Notes: generated from the sequence alone by a model not told the origin. Shown: positions 18,645 through 29,584, numbered from the stretch's first letter. The stretch is 64,000 nucleotides of DNA from Magnetospirillum sp. SS-4 (GCF_902729425.1 NZ_CACVCH010000001.1:193501-257500), one strand, 5' to 3'. Numbers and translations: made by a program.

Positions 18645-21175
18645 CGACCCTTGGCTTGGCGATCACGATCGCCCGCCGGGAATTGCGCGGCGGCCTCAAG
18701 GGTTTTCGCATCCTGGTGGCCTGCCTGGCGCTGGGGGTGGCGGCCATCGCCGCCTCGGGCAGCCTGCGCGCCGCCTTCGACGCCGCCATCACCCACGACG
18801 CCCGCGCCCTGCTGGGCGGCGATCTCGACCTGCGCCAGTCGCATCACGCGCCCGAGCCCGGGCAACTGGCGGCGCTGGCCGAACTGGGCCGCGTCACCCA
18901 GGGCATCGAGATGCGGGCCATGGCCAGCGTCGGCGACAACCGCGACCGTTCGCTGGTGGAGTTGAAGGGCGTCGACGACGCCTATCCCCTGGTGGGGACC
19001 CTGGCCCTGACTCCCGCCATGACGCCGCAACAAGCGCTGGAGCGCCGCGACGGAACCTGGGGCGCCGTCGCCGAGGCCAATCTGCTGGACCGCCTCGGAA
19101 TCGGGCCGGGTCGGCGCCTGCGGGTGGGCGACGCCGAATTCGAGATACGCGCCGTCATCGCCAAGGAGCCGGACCGGGTCGCCACCGCCCTGTCGTTCGG
19201 GCCGCGCCTGATGGTGGCGGCCGAGGCGGTGGCCGAGACCGGACTGGTCCAGCCGGGCAGCCTGATCCGCTTCACCGCCCGCGTCGACCTGCGCCCCGAC
19301 GTGGACGTCGCCGCCGCCAAGGCCGAACTGGCCCGGCGCTTTCCCGAAGCCGCATGGCAGGTGCGAGACGCCGGCGACGCCGCCCCCGGCGTCGGGCGTT
19401 TCCTCGACACCCTGGCCTCGTTCCTCACCCTGGTGGGGCTGACGGCGCTGCTGGTGGGCGGCATCGGCGTCGCCAATTCCGTCCGCGCCTATCTGGACGG
19501 CAAGATCGCCACCATCGCCACCCTCAAATGCCTGGGCGCGCCGACCCGGCTGATCTTGCTGACCTATCTGCTGCTGGTGGGGCTGCTGGCCGGGGCCGGC
19601 ATCCTGATCGGCCTCGTGGCCGGCGCCGCCGTGACGCCGCTGGTGATCGGCATTGTCGGAGAATCCCTGCCGCTGCCGGCCCATGCCGGCCTGTTTCCCG
19701 GGCCGCTGCTGGTGGCGGCCGGCTTCGGCGCCCTGTCCGCCCTGGTGTTCACCCTGTGGCCGCTCGCCCGCGCCGCCCGGGTGCCGGCCTCGACCCTGTT
19801 CCGCCATCTGGCGGTGCCGGTGGGCGGCTCGCCCGACCGCGCCACCCTGGCGGTCCTGGTGGTGGCCGCCATCGCCCTGGCGGCGCTGACCGTGCTGTCG
19901 GCCGGCAACCGGCCGCTGGCGGCGTGGTTCGTGGGCGCCGCCGCCGCCACCTTGCTGCTGTTCCGCCTGCTGGCCTGGGGACTGGCGCGGTCCGCCGACC
20001 GCCTCAACGCCAGCCACGGCCGCCGGCTGGGACCGACGTGGCGGCTGGCCCTTGCCAGCCTGCACCGTCCCGGCGGCGCGGTGGTGGGCATGGTGCTGTC
20101 GCTGGGCCTGGGGCTGACGGTGCTGGTGACCATCGCCCTGGTGGAAGGCAATCTGGCCGATCAGTTCGGCGAGCGTCTGCCGGCCCAGGCGCCGTCCTTC
20201 TACTTCATCGACGTCCAGCCCGATCAGGTGGCGGCGCTGGAACAGGCGGTAACCGAAACCGACGCCCGGGCCACCCTGGACAAGGCCGCCATGGTGCGCG
20301 GCCGCATCAGCCGTATTCGCGGCGTTCCGGTGGGCGAGGCCTCCATCGCCCCCGAGGTGCAGTGGGCGGCCAGGGGAGACCGCGGCCTGTCCTCGGCCGG
20401 AGCGCCGCCGCCGGGAACCCGGCTGTCGGAGGGAACGTGGTGGCCGGCCGACCATGCCGGACCGCCGCTGGTCTCGGTGGACGCGGCGGTGGCCAAGGGT
20501 TTCGGCCTCAGGGTCGGCGACATGCTGGGCCTCAACGTACTGGGCCGCGAGATCGAGGCCAGGGTCGCCTCGCTCCGCGTCATCGACTGGTCGAGCCTGA
20601 CCATGAATTTCGCCTTCCTGCTGTCGCCGGGCGTGCTGGACGGGGCACCGCACACCTTCATCGCCACCGTCCATGCCGCCGCCGACCGCGACGCCGCCAT
20701 CGAGAAGGCGGTGACCGACCGCCTGCCCAACGTTTCCTCGATCCGGGTCAAGGAGGCGCTTGAATCGGTCCGCGCCATCATCAGGCAGGCCGACATGGCG
20801 GTGCGCCTCGCCGGTCTGGTCACCCTGGCGGCGGGCGCCATGGTGCTGGCCGGGGCGGTGATGGCCGGCCATCGCCGCCGCGTCTGGGAAGCGGTGGTGA
20901 TGAAGGTGCTGGGCGCCACCCGGGGGCAGTTGTGGCGCGCCCATCTGGCCGAGTTCGCGGTGGTCGGACTGGTCACCGGACTGGCCGCAGCCGCCATCGG
21001 ATCGCTGGCGGCCCGCGCCATCCTCATCCACGTCATGAAGGCGGAATGGATATTCCTGCCCGGCATCACCGCCGCCACCCTGGCGCTGGCGCTGGCAGCC
21101 AGCCTGCTGGCCGGATTCGCCGGCACCTGGTGGGCGCTGGGGGCCAAGGCGTCGCCGCTGCTGCGCAACGAATAG
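18641..21175 (+). CDS. ybbP: FtsX-like ABC transporter permease, YbbP-like
   Basis: An 844-residue membrane protein with an N-terminal helix (about 20-40), a large periplasmic MacB_PCD-type domain, and two FtsX permease blocks: four helices in the middle (about 250-410) with further hydrophobic segments to about 490, and a final set at about 720-840. Size and layout match YbbP, the partner of YbbA beside tesA. The shared neighbourhood with a periplasmic SGNH hydrolase suggests lipid or ester processing in the envelope, but this is unproven. Start overlaps the ATPase stop. Confidence 0.9.
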
Positions 21176-21185
21176 AAGGCCCGGA

Positions 21186-21965
21186 TCAGAGCCAGTCGCC
21201 ACCGGTCAGCGGAATCATCTGGCCGGTCATGAAGGCCGACCAGCCCGACAGCAGCCAGATCATCAGGGCGGCGGCCTCGTCCACATGGCCGCCGCGTCTC
21301 AACGGCACCAGGGCGGCACGCTCGTCCATCTGGGCCGGGCTGCGGTTGTGCCAGCGCTGGTGAAAGCCGGATTCGATGAAGCCGAAGCGCAGGCCGTTGA
21401 CCAGGACGGAATGGGGGGCGCCCTCGCGGGCCATGCCCTGGACCATGCATTCGGTGCCGCGCTTGGCGACGGCATAGGGAAACGAGGTGGCCGAGCCGCC
21501 ATGGATGGCCGATTCGGTGCCGGTCAGCAGGATGCGGCCGCCCGTGCCCTGGGCCGCCATGCGGGCCATGGCGGCGCGGGCCAGGAAGAACGGCTGGTCC
21601 AGGTTTATCTCCTGCTCGCGGCGCCATTGCTCCTCGGTGATGTCCTTCCAGTGGCCGGTGTAGAGGATGCAGCCCGACAGCACCACCAGGGCGTCGATGC
21701 CGCCGGCCGCCTCGGCGAACTCGTCCACCACCGCGGCGCAATCAGCTTCGGAAGCGAAGGCGCGCTGCAACGGAATCAGGCCGTCTTCCGCCCCGAACGA
21801 CTGGCTGGCGCCGTGGGCGCCGATGACGCAGCGGCTGCCCTGGCGCAGCATGGCGACCAAAGCGCGCCCCAAACCGCCGGTGGCGCCGGTGACCAGGATG
21901 CGCATGCCCTCAGGCACCGCCGGCACCCAGTCGGGACGGATGAAGGGGCTGCGGGGCTGGCTCAT
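21186..21965 (-). CDS. Short-chain dehydrogenase/reductase
   Basis: A 259-residue SDR: nucleotide motif TGATGGLG at about 26-33, catalytic YAVAK (YxxxK) near residue 165, upstream serine in TGTESAIHGG. Such enzymes oxidise or reduce sugars, acyl carriers or small alcohols with NAD(P). The ATG at 21965 overlaps the stop of the isomerase gene (ATGA). The three minus-strand genes here (methyltransferase, isomerase, SDR) overlap end to end, so they look like one small metabolic operon, possibly for a modified sugar. Substrate unknown. Confidence 0.85.
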   Translation of the reverse strand: MSQPRSPFIRPDWVPAVPEGMRILVTGATGGLGRALVAMLRQGSRCVIGAHGASQSFGAEDGLIPLQRAFASEADCAAVVDEFAEAAGGIDALVVLSGCILYTGHWKDITEEQWRREQEINLDQPFFLARAAMARMAAQGTGGRILLTGTESAIHGGSATSFPYAVAKRGTECMVQGMAREGAPHSVLVNGLRFGFIESGFHQRWHNRSPAQMDERAALVPLRRGGHVDEAAALMIWLLSGWSAFMTGQMIPLTGGDWL

Positions 21966-22762
21966 CCGTAGCACTCCTGAAGGTGGCGGGCGCCGCGTGC
22001 CACGTCGGCGAGGGGGGAGCCGGGGCTCAGCAGCCGCTGCTCGGCCGACACCCAGCCGTCATAGCCGATGGCCTTGAGACGACGGCCCAGCAAAGCGTGA
22101 TCGACGGCCCCGGTCGAACCGGGCACCACCAGACCGGGATCGTTGGCATGGAAGTGGTCGAGGCGGCCGGAAACGGCGGCGAAGGTCTCCGGCCCGGTCT
22201 CGCCGTTCTCCACCAGCGCCTTGGCGTCCAGTTGCAGGCCCAGCGCCGGGTGACGGATCTCGTCCACCACCGCCCGGCATTCGGCGGCTGAGTTGAGGAA
22301 ATCGGAATCCTTCGGCCCCAGCGGCTCGAAGCACAGCACCGTGCCATGGCTCTCGATCCGGGGCAGCAACTCGGACAGGAAACGCCGGGTCTCGGCGTGA
22401 GCTTCAGTGGCGGGCAATTCGCCCCGCCGCCTGCCGCCGCCATAGATCAGGGTGCGGCCGCCGAGGTCGCGGCACAGCGCCGACAGCGCCACCATGAAAT
22501 CCAGGGTCTCGGCCCTGGACGCCGGGTCCTTGAACAGGCCGAGATGCGGCCGGTCGAAGAACAGCGAATGCAGCCCCACCACCGTCAGGCCGGCGGCCTC
22601 GACGGCGCGGCGATAGGCGGCGATTCCGGCGGCATCCCAGCCGTCCTTCCACACCCGGCTGGGGGCCACTTCCAGCCCGGTGACGCCGAGCGGCGCCAGG
22701 CGCTCCAACTCGGCCAGATGGTCATGGGCGGTCAGGGCGATGTTGGAGACGGCGAACTTCAT
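21962..22762 (-). CDS. Sugar phosphate isomerase/epimerase (TIM barrel)
   Basis: A 266-residue AP-endonuclease-2-like TIM barrel, the fold of xylose isomerase, hydroxypyruvate isomerase and 3-keto sugar epimerases. Metal-binding acidic and histidine residues expected for the fold are visible in CFEPLG, LQLDAKAL, DHFHANDPG and VSAEQR. The substrate cannot be named. It overlaps the methyltransferase stop by four bases upstream and the SDR start downstream, and together they suggest a sugar-modifying pathway. Confidence 0.82.
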   Translation of the reverse strand: MKFAVSNIALTAHDHLAELERLAPLGVTGLEVAPSRVWKDGWDAAGIAAYRRAVEAAGLTVVGLHSLFFDRPHLGLFKDPASRAETLDFMVALSALCRDLGGRTLIYGGGRRRGELPATEAHAETRRFLSELLPRIESHGTVLCFEPLGPKDSDFLNSAAECRAVVDEIRHPALGLQLDAKALVENGETGPETFAAVSGRLDHFHANDPGLVVPGSTGAVDHALLGRRLKAIGYDGWVSAEQRLLSPGSPLADVARGARHLQECYG

Positions 22763-23670
22763 TCGGCCGCGTCCGGCTTGCGGGCCGAGATGAACCACGA
22801 GAATCCCATGATCTCGCCCAGTTTCAGTTCCATGGGCGACTGGATCGGCCAGGGCTCGCCATAGACCAGCACGCCGCCGGGATGGGTGCCGTAGCGCCTG
22901 ATCTGATAGCGGCGGTAGAGGCGGCCCAGCTTGGGCACCAGATACCAGTAGAACTCGCCCTTGCGATAGCGCATGTCGCGGAAGGCGGCGAACAGCCGGG
23001 CAATCCCGGCCCCGGTGTAGCAGCGGGTCACCGGATTGGCGACGGTCTGGCGGTTCTTGCCGCCCCATTCGGTGGCCTTGCCCAGCCAGTTGGGATCGCG
23101 GAACGCCTTGCCCATCAGCAGGCCGATGGGCAGGAACATGTTGACCCAGTAATGCCACGAGCTTTTGCAATAGAGCATGATCACCGCCTGGCCGCCGGGC
23201 TTGAGCACGCGCAACACTTCGGCGATGGCCTTTTCGGTGTCCAGGGTATGGTGCAGCACGCCGTTGGAATAGACGATGTCGAAGGTGTCGTCTGGAAATG
23301 GCAGATTCTCGGAATCGCCGTTGACGGCGTTGCAGCCCGCGGCCAGGTCGCCCATCAGGCGGAACTTGGCGTTGGTCGCCCTGGCCCTGGCCGGGGTGAT
23401 GTCCAGGCTGGTCATGACAGCGCCGTGTTTGGCAAACAGGGCGGAATGGCCGCCGGCGCCGGGTCCGACCTCCAGCACCCGCTTTCCCGCCAGTTCCTTC
23501 AGCGGCATCTCGACCACCGCCATATGCTTGCGCAGGCGGAACATGTCCTCCAGATCGTCCAGCGATTTCAGCAGGGCGTCCCGGGTCAGGCCGGCATCCA
23601 CATCCTCGTACAGCGAGTCGTAGAGCGCCTTCCAGAAGGCTTGAATATCGGTTTTGGCGGGGGCATTCAT
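22759..23670 (-). CDS. Class I SAM-dependent methyltransferase
   Basis: A 303-residue methyltransferase of the UbiE/Methyltransf_11 type. SAM motif I is VLEVGPGAGGHS at about 65-76, the acidic loop is LDITPARA, and motif IV is DIVYSNGVLHHTLD. The C-terminal third, with WHYWVNMFLPIGLLMGKAF and Arg/Tyr-rich stretches, resembles small-molecule or glycan methyltransferases with a membrane-associated extension. First gene of the three-gene overlapping set, only 48 bases from the divergent heparinase-like gene. Acceptor unknown. Confidence 0.85.
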   Translation of the reverse strand: MNAPAKTDIQAFWKALYDSLYEDVDAGLTRDALLKSLDDLEDMFRLRKHMAVVEMPLKELAGKRVLEVGPGAGGHSALFAKHGAVMTSLDITPARARATNAKFRLMGDLAAGCNAVNGDSENLPFPDDTFDIVYSNGVLHHTLDTEKAIAEVLRVLKPGGQAVIMLYCKSSWHYWVNMFLPIGLLMGKAFRDPNWLGKATEWGGKNRQTVANPVTRCYTGAGIARLFAAFRDMRYRKGEFYWYLVPKLGRLYRRYQIRRYGTHPGGVLVYGEPWPIQSPMELKLGEIMGFSWFISARKPDAAE

Positions 23671-23718
23671 GATGATCCTCTATAGCTTCCACCCCGGCTC
23701 TCGGCTACAAGCAAATTC

Positions 23719-25437
23719 ATGTTCAACGCTCTGATCCGCAAGGGACGGCAACTGGCCGGCGATCCGGTGCTGCGGCGCTGGCTGGCGGCGCGCCTGCTGT
23801 GGCGGACGCCGGCCCCGCCCCGCTTCGCCGCCCACCGCCCGCCGTCGCTGGGGGCCGGCTGGTGCGGCCTGGCGGCCGAGCGGCCCGCCGTGGTGTTTTC
23901 CGCCCTGCCCGAAGGTCCGCCGCGCGGCCGCCTGACGCTGCGCCTGCCCGGCCTGAGCCTGGAACTGGAGCCGGGCGACGAGGCGGCGCTGGTGGGGCGG
24001 AGCTTCGACGATCCCGAGACCAATCTTGGCCTCCACCGTTTCGCCTGGGTGCCGCTGATGAGGCCTGGCGACGATTCCCGCTGGGTGGCGGCGGTGTGGG
24101 CGGCGTGGCGCAAGCGCTTCGGCACGCCCGATTCCTCGTGGGCCTGGCATCCCTACACGGCGGCCGAACGGGTCATCAACCTGCTGGCCTTCGCCGACCG
24201 CCACGGCCTGCCCGGTCCGGTCGACGACACCCTGGCGGTGCTGGCCGCCCACGCCCCCGCCATCGCCGCCCGGCTGGAATATTTCGGCGAGCACCACACC
24301 TCCAACCACCTGTTCAACAACGCCAGGGGACTTTATCTGCTGGGCCTCGCCCTCGGCCTGCCCAACTGCGCCGAGGCCGGCCGCCGGCTGCTGCTGGCCG
24401 AGGCCGGGCGTATCTTCCGTCCGTCGGGCGTGCTGCGCGAGGGCTCGACCCATTACCATCTGCTGCTGACCCGCTCGCTGGCCAGCGTCTGGCTGGCGGC
24501 GCGGCGGCACGGCCGGCCCGAGGCCGAGGCCTTCGAGGCGCTGCTGTCGCGGGCGGTGGCGGTGCTGCACCGGTTCACCCTGCCGGGCCGCTTTCCCCTG
24601 GTGGGCGACATCTCGCCCGATTGCCCGCCCGACCATCTGTTCTGCCTGCTGCCGGGGGGCGACCGCCGTTCCGGCTGGATGGACATCCTGCCGCCCGACG
24701 ACCGCGCCCGCCTCAAGGTGCTGCTGGAACGGACCGGGCGGAGCGGGTCGCTGGCCGGGGACGGCTGGCTGGCACCCCGCTTCGGCGAGTGGAGCGGCCT
24801 GTGGCACGCCGACCCCGACGGCTGGAGCCCCATGCCCGGCCACGGCCACCAGGATTGCGGCGCGTTCGAACTGCATTTCGAGAAGGAACCGGTGTTCGTG
24901 GATATCGGGCGCGGCTCGTACGCCCTGGCCGGCGAGGCCGAGGAGACCGTCACCGCCACCGCCCATAACGGCCTCAGCCTCGACGGCCTGGATCCCTATC
25001 CCGCCAACCGGCCCTATTACGCCCCGGCCTTTCGCCGCCTGGTTGGCGGCGAGCCGCCCCGTCTGCTGCCCGACGACACCGGGGTGGTGGTGGCGTTCGA
25101 CGGCTATGGCCGGCTGGACGGCGCCGGAACGGTGGAACGGCACTGGCGCTTCGCCGGCCGCCGGCTGGAGTTGCACGACCGGGTCGACGGCAGCGGCGAG
25201 CACGCCGTCATCCGCCGCCTGCACACCACCTGCCGGGTCGAGTCGCTGGACTCCGGGGTGCGGCTGACCGCCCCCGGTGGACGGCGTTTCGCCATTTCCG
25301 CCCCCGGCGCCGAGATCGCGGTGCTGCCGGCGGCCTGCTGGACCGCCTATGGCGAAAGTGTCCCGGCCAGCCGCATCGAACTGCGCACGGCCGCGACCTT
25401 GCCATGGTCGGGAACCATCACCGTGGAGGCGAGCTAG
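23719..25437 (+). CDS. Heparinase II/III family protein
   Basis: A 572-residue protein with an alpha/alpha toroid N-terminal half (family residues such as WHPYTAAERVINLL and the EHHTSNHLFNNARGLYLLG segment) and a C-terminal beta-sandwich heparinase II/III domain containing GHGHQDCGAFELH. Family enzymes cleave uronic-acid polysaccharides by beta-elimination; bacterial homologues lacking a signal peptide, as here, often sit in exopolysaccharide or glycan loci. The active-site Tyr/His set is at least partly present. Its 3' end overlaps the convergent TetR gene by 20 bases. Substrate unknown. Confidence 0.85.
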   Translation: MFNALIRKGRQLAGDPVLRRWLAARLLWRTPAPPRFAAHRPPSLGAGWCGLAAERPAVVFSALPEGPPRGRLTLRLPGLSLELEPGDEAALVGRSFDDPETNLGLHRFAWVPLMRPGDDSRWVAAVWAAWRKRFGTPDSSWAWHPYTAAERVINLLAFADRHGLPGPVDDTLAVLAAHAPAIAARLEYFGEHHTSNHLFNNARGLYLLGLALGLPNCAEAGRRLLLAEAGRIFRPSGVLREGSTHYHLLLTRSLASVWLAARRHGRPEAEAFEALLSRAVAVLHRFTLPGRFPLVGDISPDCPPDHLFCLLPGGDRRSGWMDILPPDDRARLKVLLERTGRSGSLAGDGWLAPRFGEWSGLWHADPDGWSPMPGHGHQDCGAFELHFEKEPVFVDIGRGSYALAGEAEETVTATAHNGLSLDGLDPYPANRPYYAPAFRRLVGGEPPRLLPDDTGVVVAFDGYGRLDGAGTVERHWRFAGRRLELHDRVDGSGEHAVIRRLHTTCRVESLDSGVRLTAPGGRRFAISAPGAEIAVLPAACWTAYGESVPASRIELRTAATLPWSGTITVEAS

Positions 25438-26047
25438 CTGTCCCCCATGCCCGCAGCATGGTCTCGACCGCGTCGTCGATGACGTCATCGACGCGGCTGC
25501 CCTCGGGCTGGGTCAGTCCCAGCAGGGTCCGCATGAAATAATCGGTGCGCAGCATGCCGACGAACTGGTCCGATGCCCGCCGGGGATCGACCGCCGCCAG
25601 TTCGCCCCGCCGGATCAGCTCGGCGATGATCGCCGCGATCTGGGCCTTGCCGGCGCCGGGGCCGGAATCGTAGAAGGCCTGGGCCAGTTCCGGCTGGCGA
25701 AGCGATTCCGACACCACCACCCGGTACATGGCCAGCGCCTCGGGCGACAGCAAGAGATCCATCAGCCGCCGGCCGATCAGGGTCAGGGCGGCGCGGGCGT
25801 CCAGGGTCCTGTCGGCCAGGACGAAGGCCTCGCTCTTGTCGCAGCGCCGCCGGATCACCGCCGCGAACAACTGGTCCTTGCTGTCGAAATGGGCGTAGAC
25901 GGTGGCCTTGGACACGCCGGCCCGGGCGGCGACGCTGTCCATGCTGGCGGCGGCGTAGCCCATCTCCAGGAACACGGCCTGGGCGGCGTCCAGCACGGCC
26001 TCGCGCTTGGCCGACCGCCTGGTTCCTCCGGTTCGCGGCGTCAACAT
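25418..26047 (-). CDS. TetR/AcrR-family transcriptional regulator
   Basis: A 209-residue regulator: N-terminal helix-turn-helix (about 12-58, with AAASMDSVAARAGVSKATVYAHF split by the turn at residue 44) and a ligand-binding C-terminal domain with the AefR/TetR_C features of efflux regulators (PEALAMYRVVVSESLRQPELAQ). No pump gene is adjacent. A palindrome 21-50 bases before its start is a good candidate for autoregulation and possibly for control of the divergent kdsD-lpt block. Overlaps the 3' end of the heparinase gene. Confidence 0.9.
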   Translation of the reverse strand: MLTPRTGGTRRSAKREAVLDAAQAVFLEMGYAAASMDSVAARAGVSKATVYAHFDSKDQLFAAVIRRRCDKSEAFVLADRTLDARAALTLIGRRLMDLLLSPEALAMYRVVVSESLRQPELAQAFYDSGPGAGKAQIAAIIAELIRRGELAAVDPRRASDQFVGMLRTDYFMRTLLGLTQPEGSRVDDVIDDAVETMLRAWGTASSPPR

Positions 26048-26067
26048 TCATCCTCCACTGCCTGCGG

Positions 26068-26095
26068 AAAAACTAAACCATGCGGTTCAGTTTTT
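26068..26095. promoter_or_regulatory. Palindromic operator candidate for the TetR regulator
   Basis: Arms AAACTAAACC (26070-26079) and GGTTCAGTTT (26084-26093) with a four-base centre ATGC, one mismatch, extended by two A/T pairs on each side. It lies between the TetR gene and kdsD and has the size and symmetry of AcrR/TetR operators. Confidence 0.65.
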
Positions 26096-26201
26096 AAAGA
26101 CCGCGATTTTTATGCATGAAACGGACCACCCGCCGCCTTTTGCCTTTCCGTCCAAACCCGGTTTCGTATAGTTAGGGTCCCCTGCCTGGACAGGTTCCGC
26201 C

Positions 26202-27167
26202 ATGACATCCGCTTCCGACGACATCGCCATCGCCCGCCGGGTCCTCGCCATCGAGGCCGAGGCGCTGTCGGCGCTATCGGCCGGGCTGGGCGACGAGTTT
26301 GTCCGGGCGGTGGCGGTCCTGGAAGCGGCGTCGGGCCGCGTCATCGTCACCGGCATGGGCAAGAGCGGCCATGTCGGGCGCAAGATCGCCGCCACCATGG
26401 CGTCCACCGGCCGCACCGCCTTCTACGTCCATCCGGCCGAGGCCAGCCACGGCGACCTCGGCATGATCACCGCCGCCGACGCGGTGGTGGCGCTGTCCAA
26501 TTCCGGCGAGACCTCGGAACTGGGCGACATCGTCGCCTACACCCGGCGGTTCGACATTCCGCTGATCGGCATCACCGCCCGGGCGGGCAGCACCCTGGCC
26601 GCCGCCGCCGACGTCGCCCTGGTTCTGCCCGCCATTCCCGAGGCCTGCCCCATGGGGCTGGCGCCCACCACCTCCACCACCATGATGCTGGCCCTGGGCG
26701 ATGCCCTGGCGGTCACCCTGCTGGAACGCAAGGGCTTCACCGCCGCCGATTTTCAGGTTTTCCACCCCGGCGGCAAGCTGGGCCAGCGGCTGCTGCGGGT
26801 ATCCGACCTGATGCATGGCGCCGCCCAGTTGCCCCTGGTCCGTCTCGACACCGTCATGGCCGAGGTTCTGCTGGTGATGACCGCCAAGAGCCTGGGATGC
26901 GCCGGGGTGGTGGACAGCGACGGCGCCCTGGCGGGAATCGTCACCGACGGCGACCTGCGCCGCCACATGCGCTCCGACCTGCTCGGCCTGACCGCCGGCG
27001 AGGTGATGACCCGCTCGCCCAAGACGGTGGGACCCGGCCTGCTGGCGGCCGAGGCGCTGCGCATCATGAACACCAAGGCCATCACCAGCCTGTTCGTGGT
27101 GGACGAGTCGTCGCGGCCGCTGGGCGTTCTGCACGTCCACGACTGCCTGCGGGCGGGAGTGGCGTGA
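26202..27167 (+). CDS. kdsD: Arabinose-5-phosphate isomerase KdsD (KpsF/GutQ)
   Basis: A 321-residue enzyme converting ribulose-5-phosphate to arabinose-5-phosphate, the first step of Kdo synthesis for lipopolysaccharide. The SIS domain (about 30-180) has the family signatures GMGKSGHVGRKIAATMASTG and HPAEASHGDLGM; two CBS domains fill the C-terminal third (LMHGA onwards). Length is standard. First gene of kdsD-lptC-lptA-lptB-rpoN-ptsN, a block typical of alphaproteobacteria. Confidence 0.95.
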   Translation: MTSASDDIAIARRVLAIEAEALSALSAGLGDEFVRAVAVLEAASGRVIVTGMGKSGHVGRKIAATMASTGRTAFYVHPAEASHGDLGMITAADAVVALSNSGETSELGDIVAYTRRFDIPLIGITARAGSTLAAAADVALVLPAIPEACPMGLAPTTSTTMMLALGDALAVTLLERKGFTAADFQVFHPGGKLGQRLLRVSDLMHGAAQLPLVRLDTVMAEVLLVMTAKSLGCAGVVDSDGALAGIVTDGDLRRHMRSDLLGLTAGEVMTRSPKTVGPGLLAAEALRIMNTKAITSLFVVDESSRPLGVLHVHDCLRAGVA

Positions 27168-27171
27168 CGCC

Positions 27172-27861
27172 ATGACCCTGCAAGGAAACGCGGCCCCGGA
27201 GACGGCGCCCAGGCGGAAACTCAGGCCGCCGCTGATCGGGCCCTTCGCCCGCTATTCCCGCTTCGTCCGCTTCATGAAGCTGGCCCTGCCGGCGCTGGCG
27301 GCATTGCTGCTGGCCCTGGTGGTGGCGTGGCCCAAGCTGACCCAGGAGGACAAGCGCTTCCAGGTGGGGTTCGCCCGGCTGTCCTCCAAGGACGTCGAGG
27401 CGCTGGCCATGAACAACGCCCGCTATTACGGCCTGGACGAGTCCAACCGCCCCTATGCGGTGACCTCGGATTCGGCGACGCAGGAGCCGGGCAATTCCGA
27501 CCTGATCCACCTGGAGGCCCCCAAGGCCGACTTCACCTCCAGTTCCGGGGCCAACATCCTGATGGACGGCGCCAGGGGGCTTTACCGCCAGTCGACCAAG
27601 ACACTGGAACTGTCCGGCGGCGTCAATCTGTTCCATGATGCCGGCTACGAGCTTCATACCGCCAGCGCGGTCGTCGATCTCGCCCGCAACACCGCCCGCG
27701 GAACCGAACCGGTCAACGGCTTCGGCCCGCAAGGCGCCATCCGTTCGGCCGGATTCGAATTGTCCGGCAAGGGACATTCGATCATCTTCACCGGCAAGGC
27801 CCATCTGACGCTGATGGCCACCTCGCCCAAGGGCCGGGACAAGGGAGCCAAATCAAAATGA
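27172..27861 (+). CDS. lptC: LPS export periplasmic membrane protein LptC
   Basis: A 229-residue single-pass protein: cytosolic N-terminal tail, one transmembrane helix at about 40-60, and a periplasmic OstA-like beta-jellyroll domain. It forms part of the bridge that moves lipopolysaccharide from LptB2FG to LptA. Conserved YYGLDESNRPYAVTS and LSGGVNLFHDAGY segments are seen. It starts four bases after kdsD and overlaps the lptA start by four bases. Confidence 0.88.
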   Translation: MTLQGNAAPETAPRRKLRPPLIGPFARYSRFVRFMKLALPALAALLLALVVAWPKLTQEDKRFQVGFARLSSKDVEALAMNNARYYGLDESNRPYAVTSDSATQEPGNSDLIHLEAPKADFTSSSGANILMDGARGLYRQSTKTLELSGGVNLFHDAGYELHTASAVVDLARNTARGTEPVNGFGPQGAIRSAGFELSGKGHSIIFTGKAHLTLMATSPKGRDKGAKSK

Positions 27862-28774
27862 TGCCTCTTCTCGTCGTCGCGCTGGGGCTGCTGACCCTGG
27901 CCGGCCCCGCCGGCGCCCAGGGCTTTCAGATGAGCAAGGCCGGCGAACAGCAGATCCAGGTCTATTCCGACAACGGCATCGAATGGCATTCCGAAGACAG
28001 CCGGGTGATCGCGCGCGGCAACGCCAACGCGGTGCGCGGCGACGTCACCATCACCGCCGACGTCCTGACAGCCCATTACCGCAAGGGGGCCGGCGGCGAC
28101 GAGATCTGGCGGCTGGACGCCGACGGCAACGTCACCATCTTGTCGCCCAAGGACAAGGCCACCGGAAACAAGGCCGTCTACGACCTGGACAAGTCGGTGT
28201 TCGTGCTGAAGGGCGCCCCCGCCCGGCTGGTGACCCCGACCGAGACCTTCCAGGCCAGCGAATCCCTGGAATACTGGGAACTGAAGCGCATGGCGGTGCT
28301 GCGCGGCGACGCCGTCGCCACCCAGGCCGACAAGGTCCTGAAGGGCGATGTCCTCACCGCCCATTTCAAGGACAAGAAAGCCGCCGCCAAGACCGCCGCC
28401 AAGACCTCTGGCGAGGGCAGCGGCCTCGAATTGCAGCGGGCCGACGCCTATGGTCACGTCAAGCTGTCGACGCCCGCCGAGACCATCACCGGCGAGCGCG
28501 GCGACTACAATCTCGAAACAGGTATCGCCACCGTCTCGGGTTCGGTTAAGATCGTGCGCGACGGCGGCAATCAGCTGGAAGGCGGCTGGGCCCACGTCAA
28601 TCTGAAGACAGGGATCAGCAAGCTGTTCGCCGGCACTCCCGGCGAACAGGGGGACGGCAAGCGGGTTCAGGGCATCTTCATACCCCAGAAGAAGGGCGAG
28701 AAGGGCGACGGCGGCCAGGGCGGCCGCGCCGGCTTCTCGGGAAGCGTGCCCGCCGCCACCACCGAAGGGGAGCG

Positions 28775-28778
<4 letters not shown>
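27858..28778 (+). CDS. lptA: LPS transport periplasmic protein LptA
   Basis: A 306-residue OstA-like protein with a cleavable signal peptide (residues 1-20, GPAGA before Q). The beta-jellyroll repeat carries [23 protein letters not shown] and [12 protein letters not shown], typical of LptA, which bridges the periplasm in LPS transport. It is longer than E. coli LptA because of Lys/Ala- and Gly-rich insertions (about residues 173-190 and the C-terminus). Overlaps lptC and lptB by four bases each. Confidence 0.9.
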
Positions 28779-29575
<797 letters not shown>

Positions 29576-29584
29576 ACCCACGTC

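Noticed and set aside
26140-26172. Housekeeping promoter for kdsD (TTGCCT ... TATAGT)
   Set aside because: The spacer would be 21 bases, too long for a standard promoter, and the better-spaced position has no -35 match.
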